From Neolewinella litorea (GTDB taxonomy: Bacteria > Bacteroidota > Bacteroidia > Chitinophagales > Saprospiraceae): a stretch of 64,000 bases of DNA. Every line of letters starts with the position of its first letter. The stretch's first letter is position 1. Made by a program: the position numbers and the translations under genes. Below the pieces are notes generated by a model. It made no database searches, was not told the DNA's origin, and saw only the letters and a program-made list of their open reading frames with translations. The DNA lies in assembly GCF_004803465.1 (NCBI RefSeq), contig NZ_SRSF01000011.1, forward strand, positions 1 to 64,000. Direction: 5' to 3'. Below are positions 35,098 to 43,713 of the stretch, in pieces.

Positions 35098-35320
35098 AAG
35101 CACGGAAAATTCGCAACAACACCTAACCTCTCGGCCTGTAAGGCGTCGACCCCTTATGATCGACACCCTGTGGGTCGAGCCCAATACGAAGACTCCGCAG
35201 CGGTATTCACTAACTCGGCCTGTTAGGCCTCGACTCATTTACGGTCGCAACCCTATGGGTCGAGCACAACACGTAACATCCGAAACAGGCCCCGACAACT
35301 CGGCCTGCAAGGCCTCGACC
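35098..35320. repeat. 85-bp structured repeats, array upstream of the RAYT gene
   Basis: One 5'-truncated unit (about 35098-35157) and two full units starting at 35158 and 35243, again 85 bp apart and in the same orientation as the array on the other side of the transposase gene. The second full unit keeps CTCGGCCTGCAAGGCCTCGA at its end. The stretch 34987-35097 before the array is AT-rich with no gene and probably holds the transposase promoter. Confidence 0.9.
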
Positions 35321-35339
35321 TGTTAGATACGCGAGTCTT

Positions 35340-35347
35340 TACCTTTG
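35340..35347 (+). promoter_or_regulatory. -7 box for the papain-fold gene
   Basis: TACCTTTG matches TAnnTTTG and sits 42 nt before ATG 35390, directly after the repeat array. Confidence 0.5.
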
Positions 35348-35389
35348 ACGTTACAAGTTGTGCAGTCACTTTCAGATACTACGATCACT

Positions 35390-36196
35390 ATGTACCGATA
35401 CCTCCTTTCCTTGCTTTTACTGGTATTCCTTTGCACCGGCGTACGCGCCCAGCAGCCCTACGGGACGGCCAAGAGCGCCGAGAAGCTGCAGGGACTGAGC
35501 GACCTGGCCGTCATCGACCAGATGATGTACTACATCCCCGGCATCGGCAGCTCGGCGCGGGAAGACCTCCTGCGGCAAAACATCAAGCCCTACATGATGC
35601 CCATCCGCCAGGTACCGCAAATGGGTATGGAATGGGCCTACGCCCTGGCCGATGCCCTGGAATACTACGTGAACCTGAACAGCAACTTCAAGGACAACCT
35701 GAGTCCCGACTACATCTCCATGAGCCTGGCCAACGCCGGTACCCGCCCGAACCTCGTCGACGGCCTCGGTCTCCTCATGAACTCCGGCACGGTCTCAGCC
35801 GCCATCGTGCCCTATAACAGCAATACGATCCCCAATTCGGTCTACTCGGTGGCCCGCTTCGGCATCAATAACTTCGGCTACCTCTTCCGGCCGGAGACCA
35901 AGGCGCGCAACCGCATATTCGAGACCCGCAAGGCCCTCAGTCGCGGCAACCCCGTCATCGTTGAGATGGCAACCGACAACACCTTCAGCAACCTGAAGGG
36001 CAGCGGATACGAGCCCTCGGGCCCCATCACGGAGACCCACTTCCTGACGGTCATCGGCTACGACGGCGAGCGGGAAACCTTCGAATTGCGCAGTTCCCTG
36101 GGCCGCAACTGGGGCAACGGCGGTTACATCACGATGACCTACGACGACTTCGGCGACCTGGCCCAGACGGGCTACGTGCTCATCCCGAAAGAGTGA
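35390..36196 (+). CDS. Secreted papain-fold (C1-like) protein without catalytic residues
   Basis: 268 residues with signal peptide MYRYLLSLLLLVFLCTGVRAQ. The mature chain follows the C1 peptidase order: QVPQMGMEWAYALADALEYY aligns with the active-site helix, LSPDYIS follows, then ETHFLTVIGYDGE (catalytic His217) and SSLGRNWGNGGYITM. At the nucleophile position there is Glu81 instead of Cys, and the Asn of the NSWG motif is Ser235, with Leu237 for Trp. Peptidase activity is therefore unlikely; a binding or scaffold role is inferred. It lies 35 nt upstream of a TonB-dependent receptor on the same strand. The frame begins earlier at a TTG, before the signal peptide; ATG 35390 is preferred. Confidence 0.75.
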   Translation: MYRYLLSLLLLVFLCTGVRAQQPYGTAKSAEKLQGLSDLAVIDQMMYYIPGIGSSAREDLLRQNIKPYMMPIRQVPQMGMEWAYALADALEYYVNLNSNFKDNLSPDYISMSLANAGTRPNLVDGLGLLMNSGTVSAAIVPYNSNTIPNSVYSVARFGINNFGYLFRPETKARNRIFETRKALSRGNPVIVEMATDNTFSNLKGSGYEPSGPITETHFLTVIGYDGERETFELRSSLGRNWGNGGYITMTYDDFGDLAQTGYVLIPKE

Positions 36197-36219
36197 GTTT
36201 TTGATTCCCAGCGGCGGGG

Positions 36220-36227
36220 TACCTTCG
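36220..36227 (+). promoter_or_regulatory. -7-like box abutting the TonB-receptor start
   Basis: TACCTTCG ends 4 nt before ATG 36232. A TTG at 36201 lies 16 nt upstream, a short spacer. Confidence 0.45.
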
Positions 36228-36231
36228 CGAC

Positions 36232-38676
36232 ATGCGTTTGCCCTCCATCGTCCCCAGCCTGTTGGTTGCTCTGCTGTTTTCCTTCTCCCTGACCGCCCAA
36301 ACCACCCTGCGCGTCACCGATGAAGGGGGCGATCCCCTGGTGGGAGCCAGCGTGGTGCGTCTGCCCGAGCAGTTTCTTGGGCTGACCGACCGCCAGGGGG
36401 AGCTGGCGGTTACCATTGATGCCGGCGACACCCTGGAAGTCAGCTTTCTAGGCTTTCAAACCACTCTTTTGGCGGGAACGCGGGTGCAGGGTGCTGAGGT
36501 AACGCTGGCGTTGCCGGTTAATCCTCAGGGCATCTCCCTGAACACCGCCACCGTGGTGGGCCGTCGCGATGAAACCGCCGCCGACCTGCCGTACCAGATC
36601 CAGACCATCAGCGACGAGGAGCGCCGCCGCGTGCAGAGCCTGACCACCGTCGATGCCCTCTCTTCCCTGAGCGGGGTGTACGTCCAGAAATCTCAACTCG
36701 GGGCCGGCAGCCCCGTACTCCGCGGATTTGAGGCCAACCGGGTGCTGCTGGTCGTCGACGGCGTGCGCATGAACAACGCCATCTACCGCAGTGGCCATTT
36801 GCAGAACGCCATTACCGTAGACCCCAACGCCCTGGAACGCATCGAGGTCATCTACGGTGCCGGAGCCCTCGCCTACGGCAGCGACGCCCTGGGGGGGGTG
36901 GTCCACTTCCGGACCCGCCAGCCGCGCTTCCGGGCCGACGGGGGAACTACGGGCTACGCCACGGCTAATCTGAGCAGTGCGGCCTACGCCGCCAACCTGT
37001 CCGGCGGGATCGAATACGGCGGCCAGCACTGGGCGGGCGTAACCAACGTATCGTTTACCCGCTTTGGCGACCTGCGCGCCGGCGGCAACCGGCCCGCCAA
37101 CTACAGCGACTTCGGCCTGCGCAACGAATACGTGGTCGGCGACGAAGTGGTCACCAACGACAACCCCAACCGGCAGGTAGGCAGCGGCTACGAGCAGTAC
37201 AATGTGTTGCAGAAATTCCGATTCCGCCTGCGGGACCAGCTGGAGCTCACCTCCAACCTGCAGTTCTCCACCACCGGCGACGTGCCCCGATACGACGCCC
37301 TGGCCGAGCGGCGCAATGGCCGGCTACGGTGGGCCCGGTGGGACTACGGTCCCCAGACCCGCGCCCTGGGTAGCCTGCGGCTCGACGACCGGCGGGCCAC
37401 CGGCCTCTACGATGTAGCCACCTACCTGGTAGCCCACCAGTACGTAGAGGAGGACCGCATCCAGCGCCGTCTCGGCGACCCCGTAACCACCCAAAACCTG
37501 GAAGACGTGGGAGCCACTACTCTGCAGGTTGATTATGCTAAGAGCCTGAGCGGGCACACAAACCTGCGCTACGGCCTGGATGCCCGCTACGACCGGGTAA
37601 CCTCCACCGCCACCCCGACCGCCGAAGCTACCCGCTACCCCAGCGGCGGCAGCAGTCTGCTGGGCGGCGGTGCCTACGTCGATCTCAGCCACGACCTGGA
37701 TTCTTTCTGGCAACTCCGGGGGGGGATGCGCTACGGCTACCAGCAACTTCGCGCCACCTTCGGAGCCGGCGACCCGATCGCCTGGCCCGTCGACTACCTC
37801 AACGGCATCGTGAACCCCTCCGATGCCCTCACCGGTGCCCTCGGCCTGCAGTACCGCCGCTCCGGAAACCAACTGCGCGTGTTGTTTGCCCAGGGATTCC
37901 GGGCCCCGAACGTGGACGATTTCGCCAAGTTCCGCGAGCAGAGCGGACGGGTACAAGTACCTAATCCGGCCCTCGGACCCGAGCGGTCGAATACCCTCGA
38001 AGCGGGCTACGCCCGTACGGAAGGTCCGCTGCGCCTTGAATTTACGGCTTACGGCACCCTTTTGAGCGACGCCGTCATCCGGAGTACCGGCACCCTGCCG
38101 AACGGGCTTCCGTACTTCGTCAGCCGGGGCGATACCCTCTTTGTCGACACCAACGTGAACGCCGAGAAGGCCTGGATCTACGGCTTCGATGCGGCTTTCG
38201 CGTGGAGGCTTAGCCGGCGTTGGGAACTTCATTCCGACGTCCACTGGCTCCGCGGCCGTCGCCGGCAATTGGCACCCGATGGAGCTTACCTGACACTGCC
38301 CCAGGATCACATCCCCCCGGCCTACGGACGTACCGGGCTGCGTTACCTCTCCGGCCGATGGGACGCCGAACTACGGGTGAATTTCCAGGTCCGAAAGCAA
38401 TTTGACGACTATGCCGTCAACGGCATCGAGGGATCGGCGGAGGACGGATACACGTTCGAGTTGGTTGGCAGTGCGGATAATCCCGAGCTCACACCCTTCG
38501 GGGAGGGCACTCCCGGCTGGTGGACGCTCAACAGCTATGCCAACTACCGGACCAGCGAACGGCTGGCCCTGCAGCTGAAGGTGGAAAATGCCCTCGACCG
38601 TTTCTACCAACCCTTCGCCAGTGGTATTGCCGCGCCCGGTATCGACATTGGTGTGGGGGCTACCTGGCGGTGGTAA
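36232..38676 (+). CDS. TonB-dependent receptor, hemoglobin/transferrin-type
   Basis: 814 residues. Signal peptide to about 22, a carboxypeptidase-regulatory-like beta domain (about 24-95), then the plug with LRGFEANRVLLVVDGVRMNNAI and SGHLQNAITVDPNALERIEVI (quoted in parts: RGFEANRVLLVVDGVRMNN, VDPNALERIEVI), the signature of heme/hemoglobin receptors. The 22-strand barrel ends in a C-terminal aromatic, VGATWRW. It should import a scarce ligand, perhaps heme or iron carrier, with TonB energy. A carbohydrate-utilisation SusD partner is absent, so a nutrient other than glycan is likely. Confidence 0.88.
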   Translation: MRLPSIVPSLLVALLFSFSLTAQTTLRVTDEGGDPLVGASVVRLPEQFLGLTDRQGELAVTIDAGDTLEVSFLGFQTTLLAGTRVQGAEVTLALPVNPQGISLNTATVVGRRDETAADLPYQIQTISDEERRRVQSLTTVDALSSLSGVYVQKSQLGAGSPVLRGFEANRVLLVVDGVRMNNAIYRSGHLQNAITVDPNALERIEVIYGAGALAYGSDALGGVVHFRTRQPRFRADGGTTGYATANLSSAAYAANLSGGIEYGGQHWAGVTNVSFTRFGDLRAGGNRPANYSDFGLRNEYVVGDEVVTNDNPNRQVGSGYEQYNVLQKFRFRLRDQLELTSNLQFSTTGDVPRYDALAERRNGRLRWARWDYGPQTRALGSLRLDDRRATGLYDVATYLVAHQYVEEDRIQRRLGDPVTTQNLEDVGATTLQVDYAKSLSGHTNLRYGLDARYDRVTSTATPTAEATRYPSGGSSLLGGGAYVDLSHDLDSFWQLRGGMRYGYQQLRATFGAGDPIAWPVDYLNGIVNPSDALTGALGLQYRRSGNQLRVLFAQGFRAPNVDDFAKFREQSGRVQVPNPALGPERSNTLEAGYARTEGPLRLEFTAYGTLLSDAVIRSTGTLPNGLPYFVSRGDTLFVDTNVNAEKAWIYGFDAAFAWRLSRRWELHSDVHWLRGRRRQLAPDGAYLTLPQDHIPPAYGRTGLRYLSGRWDAELRVNFQVRKQFDDYAVNGIEGSAEDGYTFELVGSADNPELTPFGEGTPGWWTLNSYANYRTSERLALQLKVENALDRFYQPFASGIAAPGIDIGVGATWRW

Positions 38677-38700
38677 GGTGAAAGTAGTCGCGAGGCGGGT

Positions 38701-39996
38701 TTAATCCTGTTGGCCCTCAGTGAAGACTTGTTCGCCGCCAAGTAATACCAACTCTACGCGGCGCAGGGCAGAAATGTCTGCTTCTGGATTCCCCGTAACA
38801 ATAATCAGGTCGGCCAGCAACCCGGGCCGCAGCCGGCCGACCCGATCGGCCAGGCCGAATACATCCGCATTGCCCGAAGTCGCGGCTCGCAGTACATCCA
38901 TGGTGGGCATGCCGTAATCGACCATCATCTCCAGCTCCCGTACGTTATCCCCGTGGGTGAATACCCCTACGTCGCCCCCGGCCACGATGGTCACGCCGGC
39001 TGCAAGTGCTTGGGCAAAGGAGGCGCGCTTGGCGGTGATGCGGGCGGGTTCCGGGTCCACGCCCTTTTTCCATCCCCGGTATTGCGAGATGGCATCGCCG
39101 GCGGCCAGGGTCGGGCAGAGGGCGACCCCACGTTCGGCCATCAGCGCGAACACCTCCGGGGTACCGTCGTCGCCGTGTTCGATGGTGGCTACGCCGCCCA
39201 GGGTGGCTCGCCGCATACCCTCCGCGGTGGCCGCGTGGGCGACAACTGGGCGACCGCTGCTACTGGCCACTTCTACGATGAGCTCCAGTTCAGTCTGGGT
39301 GAAGGTGGGCTGCGCCGTGCCGTCGGGGCCCCAACGGTAATCGGCGTACACCTTGATGAGGTCGGCTCCTTGTCCGATCTGGTCGCGGACCACGCGCGTG
39401 AGTTCGTCGATGCCGTCGGCCTGCTCCGCGCCCAGGGGCACCGTGACCTGCTCCGTAAATCCCTTCGGTCCGTAACTTCCGGTGGCTACGATGGCTTTGC
39501 CGGCCACCAGGAGTCGTGGCCCCGGCACCACGCCCTTTTCGATGGCTTGTTTGAGCCCTACGTCGGTATACCCCGCTCCTTCCGATCCCAGGTCGCGCAC
39601 GGTGGTAAAGCCGGCCTGCAGGGTTCGCCCGGCGTGGAGGGCGCCGCGGATGGCCCGTTCGGCGTAGGATTCGCGCAGGACCTGGTCGTTCCACGGCGTT
39701 TCGTCGTAGGGGTGCAGGAGGAGGTGGGCGTGGCCTTCGATGAGTCCCGGCAGCACGGTAGACGCTGGATATTCCCGCACGGAGCAGTTGGCAGGCGTGG
39801 ACAGCGTGCCCCGACGCCCGACCGCGGAGATGGTATCACCTACCACCAGTACGTCATGTTCGACCAGCATCTCGCTGCCGTCGAAAACGCGTTGGGGTTG
39901 GAGCAACATGCACTCCGGTCCTTCCTGCGCGCGCAATAGGGGAGAAGCGAGTAGTAAAAGGACAGACGAGACGGCAACACGCAGGGAGTAGTACAT
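38701..39996 (-). CDS. Secreted amidohydrolase (imidazolonepropionase-like)
   Basis: 431 residues with signal peptide MYYSLRVAVSSVLLLLASPL. Metal ligands: HAHLLLH in PGLIEGHAHLLLHP, the Lys of DLIKVYADY, AHAATAEG and IEHGDDG, and the Asp in VAGGDVGVFTHG. The layout is that of the amidohydrolase-superfamily enzymes that cut prolyl or aryl dipeptides and related amides. It lies tail-to-tail with the receptor gene. A frame reaching 40098 is rejected because it lacks a signal peptide at its start. A TATATTGG box precedes the chosen ATG. Confidence 0.85.
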   Translation of the reverse strand: MYYSLRVAVSSVLLLLASPLLRAQEGPECMLLQPQRVFDGSEMLVEHDVLVVGDTISAVGRRGTLSTPANCSVREYPASTVLPGLIEGHAHLLLHPYDETPWNDQVLRESYAERAIRGALHAGRTLQAGFTTVRDLGSEGAGYTDVGLKQAIEKGVVPGPRLLVAGKAIVATGSYGPKGFTEQVTVPLGAEQADGIDELTRVVRDQIGQGADLIKVYADYRWGPDGTAQPTFTQTELELIVEVASSSGRPVVAHAATAEGMRRATLGGVATIEHGDDGTPEVFALMAERGVALCPTLAAGDAISQYRGWKKGVDPEPARITAKRASFAQALAAGVTIVAGGDVGVFTHGDNVRELEMMVDYGMPTMDVLRAATSGNADVFGLADRVGRLRPGLLADLIIVTGNPEADISALRRVELVLLGGEQVFTEGQQD

Positions 39997-40000
39997 TCCG

Positions 40001-40008
40001 CCAATATA
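40001..40008 (-). promoter_or_regulatory. -7-like box abutting the amidohydrolase start
   Basis: On the minus strand TATATTGG ends 4 nt before ATG 39996. The last bases differ from TAnnTTTG by one. Confidence 0.4.
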
Positions 40009-40030
40009 GAACTTCCGATGTGTCGCCGGA

Positions 40031-41470
40031 TCAGTCGCGGTAATCCAGCGGCGGTTCGCGGTCACCGAGGAGGGCCTGGTATTCGAAGTTTTTGCCACGC
40101 TGTTCGGTCAGTTCCTGCCGGGCCTTCTGGAGGAGTTCCGGGTTCTGGAAGAGTTCCATGGCGGTCAGGGACATTGTTTTGGCGGCCACGATCATTCCCT
40201 TTTGTCCGATGGAGGTACCGCCGGCAGCTATGGCCTGCCAGCTGTGGGCGGAGGTACCGGGCACGTAGGTGGCCGTACGCAGTCCGACGGTCGGCACTAC
40301 CCAGCTGACGTCGCCTACGTCCGTAGACCCACCCGTGCCCTTCCGGATCACCTCAAAGGGCTCCACCTCACCGGCGGAGGCCAGGTCTACCTTACCCGGA
40401 TCGGGGAGGGACTCAACTATGGTCTCGGCGAACGCTTTCTCCTCAGCGTTGTACTCCACGCCCCCCACCCGGCTGAGGTTCTCGTGCATGATCTCGGCCA
40501 GGGCGACATTGGGTAGCAGGTTGTAGGCGCCGTGGATGACCTCATAGTCCATGGTCGTACCGGTGCCCAGGGCGGCGCCCTCGGCGCACTTCACCACCCG
40601 GTCAAAGTTCTGCGCGGCGATCTCCATATCGGGGTGACGGACGTAGTAGAATACTTCGGCGAAGTCAGGGATCACGTTCGGTGCGTTTCCGCCGCGGGTG
40701 ATGACGTAGTGGGTGCGCGATTCCATGGTCATGTGTTCACGCATCATGTTGACCATGTAGTTCATGGCTTCCACGCCGTCGAGGGCCGACCGCCCGTTCT
40801 GGGGGGCGGAAGCGGCGTGGGCGGAGACGCCGTAGAAGCGGAACTTGGCGGATTTATTCGCCAGGGAGGAGGCCGCGTGGGCGGAATTCTTGTCGGCCGG
40901 GTGCCAGTGAATGACGGCGTCCACGTCGTCGAATAGTCCTTCCCGCACCATGTAAACCTTGCCGGCGCCGCCTTCCTCAGCGGGGGTACCGTAGAAACGG
41001 ACCGTGCCGGATACCTGGTTGTCCTCCATCCAATGCTTGACGGCAATGGCGGCGGCCGCGGAGCCTGCCCCAAATAGGTGGTGGCCGCAGGCGTGACCGG
41101 CATGTACGTCGGTGCGTTCTTCCCGGACCGGGCTGCTCGTTTGGGTGATTCCCGGCAGGGCGTCGAATTCACCCAGGATACCGATGACCGGCTTTCCATT
41201 GCCGAAGCTGGCCACGAAGGCCGTGGGAATCTCGGCAACACCGGCCTCGACGGTAAAACCTTCCGCTGCGAGCATTTCCTGCAGCAGTGCGGAGCTTTGG
41301 GTTTCCTGGTACCCTACTTCGGCGAAGTCCCAGATCTTCTTGGCTACCTGGAAGTAGTCATCAGCGTTGCGGTCAATTTCCTGTAGCACCTTCGTTTCCG
41401 GTCCGCTGAATTGCGCGGAAAGGGGCAGGACAATGAAGGAGCTGAAAAGCAGGAGAAAGGCAATTTTCAT
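40031..41470 (-). CDS. Secreted M20-family amidohydrolase (AbgB-like)
   Basis: 479 residues with signal peptide MKIAFLLLFSSFIVLPLSAQ. Binuclear metal site: LGEFDALPG, HAGHACGHH (metal His), GTPAEEGGAGK (catalytic Glu-Glu) and HWHPAD. The long SAKFRFYGVSAHAASAP lid domain matches aminobenzoyl-glutamate hydrolase type (AbgB) peptidases. It would hydrolyse an amide or acylated amino acid in the periplasm. The amidohydrolase gene follows 34 nt downstream on the same strand, so the two are probably one operon working on related amides. Confidence 0.88.
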   Translation of the reverse strand: MKIAFLLLFSSFIVLPLSAQFSGPETKVLQEIDRNADDYFQVAKKIWDFAEVGYQETQSSALLQEMLAAEGFTVEAGVAEIPTAFVASFGNGKPVIGILGEFDALPGITQTSSPVREERTDVHAGHACGHHLFGAGSAAAAIAVKHWMEDNQVSGTVRFYGTPAEEGGAGKVYMVREGLFDDVDAVIHWHPADKNSAHAASSLANKSAKFRFYGVSAHAASAPQNGRSALDGVEAMNYMVNMMREHMTMESRTHYVITRGGNAPNVIPDFAEVFYYVRHPDMEIAAQNFDRVVKCAEGAALGTGTTMDYEVIHGAYNLLPNVALAEIMHENLSRVGGVEYNAEEKAFAETIVESLPDPGKVDLASAGEVEPFEVIRKGTGGSTDVGDVSWVVPTVGLRTATYVPGTSAHSWQAIAAGGTSIGQKGMIVAAKTMSLTAMELFQNPELLQKARQELTEQRGKNFEYQALLGDREPPLDYRD

Positions 41471-41602
41471 ACGTACGGTGACTTTGGGTTTGGGGGACTT
41501 GGATTGTACAAGGTAGCGAATTGGATAAATTTGAGTAAGGTTCCCCTTAGCTGCCAGCGAAGGTTGCCTTCATGCTGGGCCGGTCGCTGCCTATTCCCAG
41601 GC

Positions 41603-42178
41603 TCATGCCTCAAAATTACCGGCACCATCACCGGAGCGCCGCCTGTGCCACCGGTTTAGCAGCAAACTCATACCCACCGCCAGCGCAGCGGCACCGGCGT
41701 TGAAAAGCATATCGACGGGGTCGAATACCCGGTCGGGGATAAACAGTTGCAGACTTTCGTCGACCACGCCGATCAGGGTGGTGAAAAGGATAGCTAACAG
41801 AGCGGGAGCGGCTACCCGGTGACCCTGCCGTATTCTTTCCCTGAGCGCTTCTAGGATAAACACTGCCACTACCCCGTACTCGATCAGGTGGCTACGCTCG
41901 ACGGGGGAGGTCATTCTGACCAGAATCATGAAATAGGCAGTGGCTACCCCAATGACGAGGGCGGCATCAGCTGGCCCGGGCCACGTCTTGAGCCCCTGCG
42001 TTACGACCGTAGCCGATACCAGGAAGCAGCCCGTCAAGAAGAGAAACACATTTAGCGGCGTTCCGCGTACGGCATCGGATAGCACCCCGGCCAGACCCAA
42101 GGTGGAAAAGATAGCGGCAACGGCAGCCAGGGTCTACAGCCACAGACGTCGTTCCCGACGGGAGGTGAGGTGCCACAT
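41603..42178 (-). pseudogene. VanZ-like membrane protein, interrupted by an in-frame stop
   Basis: The minus-strand frame begins at ATG 42178 with MWHLTSRRERRLWL, hits TAG at 42136-42134, and goes straight on as TLAAVAAIFSTLGLAGVL and about 165 more codons. The continuation has the VanZ-like pattern: four hydrophobic segments, RMTSPVERSHLIEYGVVAV and DESLQLFIPDRVFDPVDM (quoted in parts: SPVERSHLIEYG, DESLQLFIPDRVFDP). The N-terminal basic start followed by TM1 is normal for VanZ proteins, so the stop splits an otherwise intact gene. A late internal start (TTG 42100) could still make a shortened protein. A sequencing error at one base would also explain it. Confidence 0.75.
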
Positions 42179-42217
42179 GGAGGTTAGCGGAGTGAGGGAT
42201 ATAAGGTAGGGGATTTA

Positions 42218-42415
42218 GGTGGCCGACGTCGGACGTGTCAGTTGTGACAGATTGACAGACGTCGGACGTCTGTCAAAATGACACCCTAAGGTTTCCGACC
42301 ATTCCCAATGCAATTTGCCGTCTAAAGCATAGATAATTGACAAAACATGGGGAGAACCTGGGGAAACACGTCCGACGTCTGCCAAATTGACGGCACCACT
42401 ACGCCCGACGTCTAC
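42218..42415. repeat. GACGTC-palindrome repeats, cluster B
   Basis: Copies at about 42223, 42253-42275 (perfect 23-bp palindrome, arm TGACAGACGTC, centre G), 42367 and 42402. The last overlaps the 3' end of the cupin gene. The spacer from 42279 to 42360 has no gene. Confidence 0.8.
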
Positions 42416-42978
42416 CCGCGCGCGCTCAGCAACCCTCCCACAATCTCCATGTCGTGATCCTTGAATAACCGGGCCATCTGATCCGGATTGAGTGTCTCGG
42501 AGGCCTCACTGGTTGCCTTGAAAAACGCCTCCATCTTGCCCGCCGGGGCGTAGGAGACCAGCATTCTTGATTGGTCGGAAAGCTGCACAAAGGCGTGCTG
42601 TACACCGCGGGGCATATAGATCGTATCGCCCTCCCCGGCTTGATATTCTGCCTGACCTACCTGAAACAGGTAAGATCCTTCCAGAATATGCATCCACTCA
42701 TCCTGATGCGGGTGAATGTGCAACGGCGGTCCAATCCCGGGCGACTGGCCCTGTTGCTCGAAAACCGCCAGGGAACCCCGGGTGTCGTCTCCGGAAATCT
42801 TTACGTCCATACGATTCCTCGTCACGGCTTTCATATGGTACTGTTTGCCCGGTCGGGGCTCCCCTTTCCTGACCTGAAACCCATTATCCAACCGGTTCTC
42901 ATCGTCATCCGATTCGGCAGCACACCCCATCACCGAAAGGACTGCCAACGAAGACAAAAGCATATCCCTACGTTTCAT
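42412..42978 (-). CDS. Cupin lipoprotein
   Basis: 188 residues. MKRRDMLLSSLAVLSVMGCAAE has an RR start and lipobox MGCA. The cupin has both motifs: PLHIHPHQDEWMHILEG (metal His/Glu) and PRGVQHAF. One conserved double-stranded beta-helix domain, single-metal type. Possible roles include an oxygenase, isomerase or quercetinase-like enzyme; nothing specific can be said. Its last codons run into a repeat copy. Confidence 0.8.
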   Translation of the reverse strand: MKRRDMLLSSLAVLSVMGCAAESDDDENRLDNGFQVRKGEPRPGKQYHMKAVTRNRMDVKISGDDTRGSLAVFEQQGQSPGIGPPLHIHPHQDEWMHILEGSYLFQVGQAEYQAGEGDTIYMPRGVQHAFVQLSDQSRMLVSYAPAGKMEAFFKATSEASETLNPDQMARLFKDHDMEIVGGLLSARG

Positions 42979-43713
42979 ACTACATGGTTAGCGGCAAGCA
43001 ATTGCCAGATTACCCCTTGGCCTACGGCAAGGGTGCAGTCGATCGATATTTATTGAAAAAGGTACCCAGCATGCCACTATTGGGGCGTCACCAGGGTACA
43101 AGGGCACGGTACTGAACGACAGTCTACTCATGCGCCACGCCATCACAAGGTCCGTCGGCGGAGCAGGCTAGTCTGCAGTTGCCTGTCTTCCTAAATTACG
43201 GCTTCGAAAACAGAAAGTCAGAATATTTTAGCCCGGCAGAGTCTTGCCGGGGCGGCTACCCACGAGTACGGCCATTCAGGTTTTATACAGATCCCGCGCG
43301 CCGCCGCAGGATGAGTTTCTGCTCCAGTTCATTACCATCGATACATCATTGGGCGGTTCCGCGGGTGCCAAGCTGAATAGTAGAAGCCCTACCGGTGGGC
43401 CGGACGTGGCAGACGTCGGACGTGTCAGGTGTGACGGATTGACAGACGTCGGACGTCTGCCAAAATGTCGCTACCCTAATTGCAACGATTTGTGGTTTCC
43501 AGCTGCAATTATTTAGCGTTTAACCTGCCAACAGGCTCCTGAATACGCCGGACTACATCCGACGTCTGACAAAAGGTCACCCCATCAACGTCGGACGTGA
43601 TTGTTAACTTGAATTAATGTCCGTACATTTATTTTTCTTAAAACAGAAATTTGACAATCGATTGCTTTCTGCTCGCGATAGGCCGACCTTGCCACTCCGT
43701 ATTACTACTGTTC
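42979..43713. repeat. Intergenic region with GACGTC-palindrome cluster C
   Basis: No gene in this 735-bp gap. Repeat copies are at about 43412-43430, 43440-43462, 43557-43570 and 43588-43600; the second reads TTGACAGACGTCGGACGTC and then TGCC instead of TGTC. Between the cupin and the first copy no pattern was found. The promoter of the DUF5916 gene should be in the last 100 bp. Confidence 0.65.

Noticed and set aside
34031-35320. Regularly spaced repeats that might be a CRISPR array
   Set aside because: The whole 85-bp unit is conserved, the inner region is not unique spacer sequence, there are no Cas genes, and each unit has its own inverted ends.
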